Source: Verrucomicrobiota bacterium (lineage in GTDB: Bacteria > Verrucomicrobiota > Verrucomicrobiia > Opitutales > Opitutaceae). Taken from it: DNA of 35,283 nt. The notes below the pieces were generated by a model, which saw only the letters and a program-made list of their open reading frames with translations, was not told where the DNA came from and did no database searches. A program made the translations under genes and the position numbers. The stretch is from contig JAEWKR010000176.1 of assembly GCA_023457715.1 (NCBI GenBank), positions 1-35,283 of the forward strand, in the 5' to 3' direction. Positions 1 through 9,182 of the stretch are shown here, piece after piece (the first letter of the stretch is position 1; the number at the start of each line of letters is the position of its first letter).

Positions 1-125
1 TCCGAGGCGGGGAGCTGCGCTCCCCTGCACCCCTCCAGAGCTTTTTGCTCTTCCCAGAGCCCAAACCAAACCATAACTAATAATCACGTTCCCGCTGTCC
101 AACGGACGGGGACCACCTCAAAATG

Positions 126-140
126 CCGGCGAAGCCGGCC
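126..140 (-). terminator. stop-proximal hairpin after the DUF1015 gene
   Basis: On the minus strand the TGA of the DUF1015 gene (141-143) is followed directly by a 6-bp stem GCCGGC/GCCGGC with a TTC loop and then ATTTT. This could act as a weak intrinsic terminator, but the T-run is short. The stem also resembles the GC-rich hairpins found after the yqgE gene and inside uvrA, so it may be a repeat copy that doubles as a terminator. The remaining bases 1-125 hold no gene that I can recognise. Confidence 0.4.
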
Positions 141-1355
141 TCAGAACGTATGCACAAACAAGCCCGACCGCAGCTTCGGCTCGAACCAGGTGCTCTTCGG
201 CGGCATGATCTGGCCCGCGTCGGCAATGTCCATCAGCTGCTCGATCGTCACGGGGTACATCGAAAACGCGACCCCGCCCTCGGCATCCACCCGCTTCACC
301 AGTTCGCCCGTGCCGCGGATCCCGCCGACGAAATCAATCCGCTTGCTCGTGCGCGGATCGTCGATGCCAAGCAACGGGGCGAGGAGCTTGTCCTGCAGAA
401 TGCTGACATCGAGCCGGCCCACTGGATCGGCCTTCGGGTCGACGGGCATGCGCAGGCCGTACCACTGACGGTCGTAATACATGCTGACCGCGCCCACTCC
501 CGCCGGCGACGCGCTCGCCTGCGGCTCCAATCCAAACGTCGCTTTCACGCGCGCCAGGAAGTCAGCCGATGACAGGCCATTCAGGTCGGCCACGATGCGA
601 TTGTACGGAAGGATCTTCAGCTCGCTCGCGGGAAAGAGCACGCAGAGGAACCAGTTGTAGTCCTCGGCACCCGTATGCTGCGGATTGCGCTCACGGCGCA
701 GCCGCGCCACGCGGGCCGCGCTCGCGGCGCGGTGATGACCGTCGGCGATGTACGTCACGGGAACGCCGCCGAACGCCGCCACCCACTCCGCCCCCCCCGC
801 AATGCGCCAGACCGAGTGCCGGATGCCATCCGGCGCCGTGAAGTCGTGCAACGGTTTCTCCTTCGTCTTCGCGTTGACGAGCGCGGTCACCGCGGCGCTG
901 TCCCGGTAGGTCAGGAAGACGGGACCCGTGTCGGCGCTCAGCGTGTCGATCAGCCGGGTGCGGTCGTCCTCCTTGTCCTTGCGGGTCTTCTCGTGCTTCT
1001 TGATCAGTTCCGCGTCGTAGTCGTCGACATGGCAGCCTGCGACCAAGCCACGCTGCACGTGCTCGCCCATCTGCTGCTGGTAAACATAGAGGCACGGCTC
1101 GGTTTCCCGCACCAGCACGCCGCGGGTCTGCAGCGCCTGAAAGTTGTCCTTTGCCTTCTGATACACCGCCGCGCTGTACGGATCCGTGGCGGGCGGCAGG
1201 TCGATCTCGGCGCGGTCGACGTGCAGCAGGCTGTTGGGCTTGCCATCCGCGAGCGCGGCCGCCTCGGCGGCATTCACCACGTCGTACGGCACGCAGGCGA
1301 CTTCAGCCGCCTGGGCGGCAGTGGGAACAAGGCCCTGAAAAGGATGGATGCGCAT
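141..1355 (-). CDS. DUF1015 family protein
   Basis: This 404-residue protein matches the DUF1015 family over its whole length. Family hallmarks visible are the N-terminal MRIHPFQGLVP and ACVPYDVVN segments and the central ADGHHRAASAARV segment, the most conserved stretch of the family. There is no signal peptide or membrane segment, so it is probably cytosolic. Its biochemical role is not established; from memory, homologues in other bacteria often sit near serine-biosynthesis genes, but none is present here. The start at 1355 fits the conserved N-terminus. No Shine-Dalgarno sequence is seen, and the start abuts a purine-rich hexamer tract. It lies downstream of rpmE on the same strand but behind a terminator and an inverted repeat, so it is probably transcribed separately. 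Family assignment is confident; function is unknown. Confidence 0.9.
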   Translation of the reverse strand: MRIHPFQGLVPTAAQAAEVACVPYDVVNAAEAAALADGKPNSLLHVDRAEIDLPPATDPYSAAVYQKAKDNFQALQTRGVLVRETEPCLYVYQQQMGEHVQRGLVAGCHVDDYDAELIKKHEKTRKDKEDDRTRLIDTLSADTGPVFLTYRDSAAVTALVNAKTKEKPLHDFTAPDGIRHSVWRIAGGAEWVAAFGGVPVTYIADGHHRAASAARVARLRRERNPQHTGAEDYNWFLCVLFPASELKILPYNRIVADLNGLSSADFLARVKATFGLEPQASASPAGVGAVSMYYDRQWYGLRMPVDPKADPVGRLDVSILQDKLLAPLLGIDDPRTSKRIDFVGGIRGTGELVKRVDAEGGVAFSMYPVTIEQLMDIADAGQIMPPKSTWFEPKLRSGLFVHTF

Positions 1356-1390
1356 GGGAAAGGGAAAGTGAAAGTGAAAGGGAGTGGGAG
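1356..1390. repeat. purine-rich hexamer word repeat
   Basis: Immediately upstream of the DUF1015 start lies a tract of near-identical 6-mers on the plus strand (GGGAAA twice, GTGAAA twice, then GGGAGT). On the coding (minus) strand it is a pyrimidine tract where a ribosome-binding site would be expected. It resembles the other word repeats of this window in being a short run of single-base variants of one word. No matching opposite arm is seen nearby. Confidence 0.7.
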
Positions 1391-1434
1391 CTCACGGAAA
1401 AACGGCGGCGCGGCGTGTCATTGGGCACCGCAGT

Positions 1435-1579
1435 AGGAAAGGGACCAAAGGGAAGAAAGGGACCCAAGGGACCTAAAGGGAGCCGGCTCGACTGCTGGAG
1501 CCGCCCAGTGAGCGGGCTCGCTCGGATTCTTAGGTCCTTTAGGTCCCTTTGGTCCCTTTCTTCTCTTCGGTCCCTTTCT
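1435..1579. repeat. large inverted repeat of 9-mer words (GGGACCAAA type)
   Basis: The left arm (1435-1480) consists of GGGACCAAA, GGGAAGAAA, GGGACCCAA and GGGACCTAAA words. The right arm (1531-1579) is its reverse complement with only a few mismatches over about 44 bp. The roughly 50-base loop contains smaller GC-rich palindromes. The element fills the gap between the rpmE terminator and the DUF1015 upstream region; no gene is visible in it. It could fold as a long cruciform or RNA hairpin on either strand. Confidence 0.9.
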
Positions 1580-1587
1580 CAGCCGAC

Positions 1588-1615
1588 AAAAAAGCCCCCC
1601 GTTTCCGGGAGGCTT
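1588..1615 (-). terminator. intrinsic terminator of rpmJ-rpmE
   Basis: On the minus strand, about 33 bases after the rpmE stop, AAGCCTCCCG pairs with CGGGGGGCTT across a GAAA loop. It is a 10-bp stem with one G-T wobble, followed by a run of six T. This is a standard rho-independent terminator shape and closes the L36-L31 unit. Confidence 0.85.
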
Positions 1616-1647
1616 CGAAAGAGAAAAAAGCGATCGGTCGCCCGATC

Positions 1648-1902
1648 TTACTTCTTGGCGCCGCCGCGCTTGAACTTGGTCGTGAACTTCTCGACGCGGC
1701 CGGCGGTGTCGACGAGGCGCTTTTCACCGGTGTAGGCCGGGTGCGAATCCATCGTCACGTCGCGAATCACCACGAAGAATTCCTGGCCGTCGATGGTCTC
1801 TTTCCGCGCCGACTTCATCGTCGACTTGGTGAGGAAACGACGACCGGTGGCGACATCCAGAAAACAGACGTTGTTGAGAGAGGGGTGGCCTTCGGCTTTC
1901 AT
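1648..1902 (-). CDS. rpmE2: 50S ribosomal protein L31, type B (zinc-free)
   Basis: An 84-residue L31 of the type B family. It keeps the family layout: MKAEGHPSLNNV start, FLTKSTMKS, VTMDSHPAYTGEKR and the FTTKFKRG end. It has only one cysteine and lacks the zinc-binding CxxC of type A L31, so it belongs to the zinc-independent form. It binds the central protuberance of the 50S subunit and bridges to the 30S. The gene starts 12 bases after the rpmJ stop, so the two are surely co-transcribed, and it ends before a clear terminator. No Zur-like operator is visible upstream of the pair, so zinc-dependent control is not indicated by the sequence. Length is normal for the family. Confidence 0.95.
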   Translation of the reverse strand: MKAEGHPSLNNVCFLDVATGRRFLTKSTMKSARKETIDGQEFFVVIRDVTMDSHPAYTGEKRLVDTAGRVEKFTTKFKRGGAKK

Positions 1903-1914
1903 GGCGATAAGAGA

Positions 1915-2040
1915 TTAACCTTGGCGGGCCTTGTAACGCGGCTCGACCTTGTTGATGACGTAAATCTTGCCCTTGCGGCGGACCACCTGGCACGCCGGGT
2001 GACGCTTCTTGGCCGATTTGATGGAAGAGACAACTTTCAT
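1915..2040 (-). CDS. rpmJ: 50S ribosomal protein L36, type B (zinc-free)
   Basis: A 41-residue L36 starting MKVVSSIKSAKKRHPAC and containing RRKGKIYVINK and EPRYKARQG, which matches the type B (YkgO-like) form. Only one cysteine is present, so the C-C-C-H zinc site of type A L36 is missing. The frame is open 23 codons further upstream, but the family start is clearly the ATG at 2038-2040. It is the first gene of a two-gene unit with rpmE2. A TTGACA box lies about 35 bases upstream of the ATG, which suggests a promoter with a very short leader. There is no Shine-Dalgarno sequence. Confidence 0.95.
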   Translation of the reverse strand: MKVVSSIKSAKKRHPACQVVRRKGKIYVINKVEPRYKARQG

Positions 2041-2052
2041 AAAAGGGGTCAA

Positions 2053-2079
2053 AGCATAGGCCGGCCGGGGGGCTGTCAA
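2053..2079 (-). promoter_or_regulatory. putative promoter of rpmJ-rpmE2
   Basis: On the minus strand a perfect -35 hexamer TTGACA (2074-2079) is followed 15 bases later by TATGCT (2053-2058). The spacer is shorter than the usual 17, and transcription would begin only a few bases before the rpmJ ATG, giving a nearly leaderless mRNA. The -35 box directly adjoins the end of the ATTTCAR repeat element. Inferred from sequence only. Confidence 0.4.
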
Positions 2080-2088
2080 CTGAAATGA

Positions 2089-2310
2089 CCGCCGCAGGCG
2101 GGATTTCAAATTTCAGATTTCAAATTTCAGAATCGGAGCCAAAGCCCCCCTAACGCCGCCTTTGACCGAGGCTCGCCCCACCGACCTGGATCACCGACCG
2201 AAAACGCCGGGCCAGAATCCCTTACGCTACGACTACCCCATCTGAAATCTGAAATTTGAAATCTGAAATCCCGCCGTAGGCGGCTCAATCTGAAATCGCG
2301 CCGAAGGCGC
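2089..2310. repeat. inverted repeat of ATTTCAR 7-mer words with three GC hairpins
   Basis: The gap between yqgE and rpmJ is a composite element. Left arm 2102-2130 and right arm 2242-2270 are mirror runs of the 7-mers ATTTCAG and ATTTCAA. Each arm is bounded by a 13-base hairpin (2089-2101 and 2271-2283), and a third hairpin (2298-2310) abuts the yqgE stop. On the minus strand the loops are TGC, TAC and TTC on 5-bp stems, so only the middle loop base varies. The roughly 111-base interior shows no gene. A nearly identical word set occurs at 20846-20916. Confidence 0.92.
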
Positions 2311-2862
2311 TCAGTTCCGCTCCGGTTCGTCCGGCTCGTTCGCCAGCAGCCGCCACTCCGCGCCTTCGCGGCTCAGGACCGCGCGCCAGAGGGACTCGTC
2401 CTGCGGGTGTCCGAGCAGGTCCTCGGGGATGTCGGCCACGATCCAGGTTTTCATCTCCATCTCATTTTCCAGCTGACCGGCCGACCAGCCGGAATAGCCG
2501 AGAAAACCGCGGAGCTGGGTCCCGGGTTCCTGCTGCAACTGCTCCGCCCTCTGGGGATCAACCCCGAAATGCAGCTGGAAACCCTCGGGATGCGGCTGCC
2601 ACGCGACCAGCACCAGCTGTTCAAGCTGCACGGGACCGCCTTTGTACAGCGGCACGCCCGCGAGCGGCCCGAGCGCAAACTCGCCGCTCACCTCCCCCAG
2701 CCGTTTCCCGAGCGGGCGATTCAACACCACCCCCATCGCGCCCTCCGCATTGTGCGCCGACATCAGCACGACGCTGCGGCGGAAGTTGGGATCGCGCATC
2801 GCCGGGTGAGCCAGCAGGAGGTTGCCGGCCAGCGTTTCCTTGGAGGTGGGACGCTCGCGCAT
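2311..2862 (-). CDS. YqgE/AlgH family protein (DUF179)
   Basis: A 183-residue member of the YqgE/AlgH family. The conserved pieces are LAGNLLLAHPAMRDPNFRRS near residue 10, GAMGVVLNRPLGK near residue 42, a GGPV segment near residue 75 and GYSGWSAGQLENEM near residue 121. Family members are small cytosolic proteins; AlgH was linked to alginate regulation in Pseudomonas, but a general biochemical role is not established. There is no signal peptide. It is transcribed on the minus strand 26 bases after the deaminase gene, and the two could form one transcript. Its stop codon overlaps the start of a GC hairpin belonging to the downstream repeat. Length is typical. Confidence 0.92.
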   Translation of the reverse strand: MRERPTSKETLAGNLLLAHPAMRDPNFRRSVVLMSAHNAEGAMGVVLNRPLGKRLGEVSGEFALGPLAGVPLYKGGPVQLEQLVLVAWQPHPEGFQLHFGVDPQRAEQLQQEPGTQLRGFLGYSGWSAGQLENEMEMKTWIVADIPEDLLGHPQDESLWRAVLSREGAEWRLLANEPDEPERN

Positions 2863-2888
2863 GGGAACTGACGGACCAAGCGAGCCCG

Positions 2889-3401
2889 CTAAAGTTTCAG
2901 CACCTTGACCCCGGCATCCGCCAGCAACGGCGCCACCAGCGGATCATTCGCGTAATCGAGGCGATACCGCACCTCCGCGATGCCCGCCGCCGCCAGGATC
3001 TTCGCGCAGTTGATGCACGGATAGTGGGTCACATACGCCACGCAGCCCTCGACCGAGCTGCCGCGGCGCGCGGCATCGGCGATCGCGTTCTGTTCCGCGT
3101 GCACCGTCGCCTGCTCGTGGCCCTCGCGCAGCCGCGAGACGTGCGGCGTGCCGGGCAGGAAGCCGTTGTACCCGGCCGCCACCAGCCGGTTCTTGCGCTC
3201 CCCGCCGGTGACAATCACGCAGCCCACGTGGAGCCGTTCGCAATTTGAGCGGGAGGACATCAGCACCGCCGTGGCCATGAAGTACTCGTCCCAGCTCGGA
3301 CGGTGGGGAAAGCGACTCGCCGCTTCGGCGATGAGATCCACCGGCATCGCCACAGGCGGCACGGTCGGGGAATCGGGAACAGGAGTGGTGGCTGGACTCA
3401 T
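2889..3401 (-). CDS. cytidine/deoxycytidylate deaminase family protein (dCMP deaminase type)
   Basis: A zinc-dependent deaminase of the ComEB/dCMP deaminase family, expected to convert dCMP to dUMP for thymidylate synthesis. The zinc and catalytic motifs are intact: VHAEQNAI supplies the zinc His and proton-shuttling Glu, and PCINCAK supplies the two zinc Cys. RPSWDEYFM and GCVIV at the front are typical of the family, and GYNGFLPGTPH matches its substrate loop. I chose the ATG at 3399-3401 (170 residues). The frame is open to 3479, but that start would overlap the divergent methyltransferase head to head. An internal ATG at 3345-3347 is also possible because the first 40 residues are a Pro/Thr-rich extension not needed by the family. 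Confidence 0.88.
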   Translation of the reverse strand: MSPATTPVPDSPTVPPVAMPVDLIAEAASRFPHRPSWDEYFMATAVLMSSRSNCERLHVGCVIVTGGERKNRLVAAGYNGFLPGTPHVSRLREGHEQATVHAEQNAIADAARRGSSVEGCVAYVTHYPCINCAKILAAAGIAEVRYRLDYANDPLVAPLLADAGVKVLKL

Positions 3402-3468
3402 ATCGGGCCGGCACTCTGGACAGCTTGAGGGAGCCGGGCAATCTTCCCGTGCAGTTTCCCCCACCCGC

Positions 3469-4113
3469 ATGCAACGCACCCTTGAGCCGGAGCTCCTCGA
3501 CGGCCTGCCCCCGGACCATCCCGACGCGCTTCATAACCGTCGCGACCTGCGGCTTACGAATATCTTCATGCGCAATTACGCCTGGTTCGCCCGCATCCTG
3601 CCCGGGCTGCTGCAGCCGGGCGAGGTGGCCCTGGAGATCGGCGCCGGCACGGGCGAACTGGGCGCGCGGCTGGCACGCTGCGGCGTGGCGGTCGATGGGC
3701 TCGACCTCTGGCCCCGCCCGGCGGCCTGGCCCGCGGCGCGCTGCTGGCACCAGACCGACCTGCGCACCTTTGCGGACTGGGCTCGCTACCCCGTCGTATT
3801 CGGAAACCTGATCTTCCATCAATTCAGCGGCCCGGAACTCGCCACGCTCGGGCGGCAGCTGAGCGGCGCCCGCGTGGTGATCGCCAGCGAACCGCTCCGC
3901 CGCCGGGCCTCGCAATGGCTCTACCGCGCGGCGGGGCCGCTGTTCGGCGCCAATCATGTCAGCCTCCACGACGCGCATGTCAGCATCGCCGCCGGCTTTC
4001 GCCGCGACGAACTGCCCCGCGCGCTCGGCCTCGCCCGCTCGCGGTGGCGGGCGGACTGTCGTTCGACCTGGATCGGCGCCTACCGCATGATCGCCTGCCG
4101 GGAACGCGGATGA
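3469..4113 (+). CDS. class I SAM-dependent methyltransferase
   Basis: A 214-residue protein with a clear SAM-binding motif I (VALEIGAGTGELGARLA near residue 48) followed by VDGLDLWPRP, the acidic-loop region. The rest fits a small Rossmann-fold methyltransferase, with FGNLIFHQF as the likely motif IV region. The substrate cannot be read from sequence. It is translationally coupled to the next gene: its TGA overlaps that gene's ATG (ATGA). Pairs of a small methyltransferase and a geranylgeranyl-reductase-like FAD enzyme are known to me beside type III polyketide synthases in several phyla, but no synthase gene is present here. The start at 3469 is chosen for length; the frame is open further upstream across the divergent deaminase gene. 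Confidence 0.82.
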   Translation: MQRTLEPELLDGLPPDHPDALHNRRDLRLTNIFMRNYAWFARILPGLLQPGEVALEIGAGTGELGARLARCGVAVDGLDLWPRPAAWPAARCWHQTDLRTFADWARYPVVFGNLIFHQFSGPELATLGRQLSGARVVIASEPLRRRASQWLYRAAGPLFGANHVSLHDAHVSIAAGFRRDELPRALGLARSRWRADCRSTWIGAYRMIACRERG

Positions 4114-5135
4114 CTCTGCGACCGATCGAGATCGTGGGCGGCGGCCTGGCCGGCCTTGCCCTCGCCCTGGCCCTCCGCCGCGCCGCGGTGCCGGTCACGG
4201 TCTGGGAGGCGGGAGTCTACCCGCGGCACCGCGTGTGCGGTGAATTCATCACCGGCCTCGATCGGGCGACCCGCGACCGGCTGGACCTCGACCCCGTGCT
4301 CGCGCCCGCGCTTCGCCACGAGACGGTGGCGTGGTGTTTCGCCGGCCAGCCCATCGCCACCCACCGCCTCCCGGAACCGGCGCTGGGCGTCAGCCGGCAT
4401 CATCTGGACGCCGCCCTGGTGGAGCGGGTGATCGCCGCGGGCGGCGTCGTCCATGCCGGCACCCGGCTGCGCGATGCGGCGCCCCGCGAGGGCCGGGTCT
4501 TCGCCTCGGGCCGGCGACGTGGCCAGGGCCGCTGGCTGGGCCTGAAGGCGCACGTCCGGGATCTGCCGCTCGGCGGGGACCTGGAGGTGCATCTGGGGCG
4601 CCACGCCTACGTCGGGCTCTGCCGCGTCGAGGACGGAAGCATCAACGTCTGCGGCCTGTTCCGGCGGCTGCCGGAGGCGCCGCGGTCCGAAGCGAGGCCG
4701 CCCGACTGGCTGATCGCCTACGCCGCCGCCAGCGGTCTCGCGGAACTCGCAGTCCGGCTGCGCGCCGCCACACCCGTCGACGGTTCGTTTTGTTCCGTTG
4801 CGGCGGTGGGCTTCGACCGCCGGGTCTTCGACGACGACGGCGCGCTGCGCATCGGCGATGCGCTCGCGATGATTCCACCGTTCACCGGACACGGCATGGC
4901 CATGGCATTTCAGAGCGCTGCTGCGGTGGTGGATCCCTTGCTCGACTACGCCCGTGGCGAGTCGACGTGGGCCGGGGCGTCCGCGGCCGCCCGGCGGGCA
5001 CTCCGCGCGCGGTTCCAGCGGAGGCTCGGCGCCGCCGCGCTCGTCCATCCGCTGCTGCTGAATCCCCGCCGGCATCGCTGGATCCGCGCCGCGGCCGCCG
5101 CGCGGCTGCTGCCGTTCGGCGCGTTGTACCGGCTG

Positions 5136-5147
<12 letters not shown>
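4110..5147 (+). CDS. FAD-dependent oxidoreductase, geranylgeranyl-reductase-like
   Basis: A 345-residue flavoprotein of the FixC/geranylgeranyl reductase group. The N-terminal dinucleotide motif GGGLAGLALALAL starts near residue 6. PRHRVCGEFITG near residue 33 is the second hallmark, and the FAD pyrophosphate-contact motif reads IGDALAMIPPFTGHGMAMAF near residue 249. Such enzymes hydroxylate or reduce hydrophobic substrates. It overlaps the upstream methyltransferase by four bases (ATGA), so the two probably act on the same molecule. The gene ends inside the last 12 bases of the convergent histidine kinase gene, leaving no room for a terminator. The substrate is unknown. Confidence 0.85.
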
Positions 5148-9110
<3,963 letters not shown>

Positions 9111-9182
9111 ATCTTGAGCGCGGGTTGAGCCGCCCCCGCGGTCGGACAGTACTTACCCGGAGAGATCGTTGCACGACGACAC

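Noticed and set aside
1..125. Possible small RNA or gene end at the left edge
   Set aside because: Only a short AGAGC/GCTCT palindrome near 37-51 is seen, with no open frame or known RNA features.
1151..1735. A 194-codon plus-strand open frame across the DUF1015 start and the inverted repeat
   Set aside because: It runs through antisense coding sequence, the 9-mer repeat and a terminator, and its product is low-complexity Arg/Lys/Ser.
2944..3978. A 344-codon minus-strand open frame overlapping the deaminase and methyltransferase genes
   Set aside because: Both overlapping genes have intact family motifs, and this frame has none.
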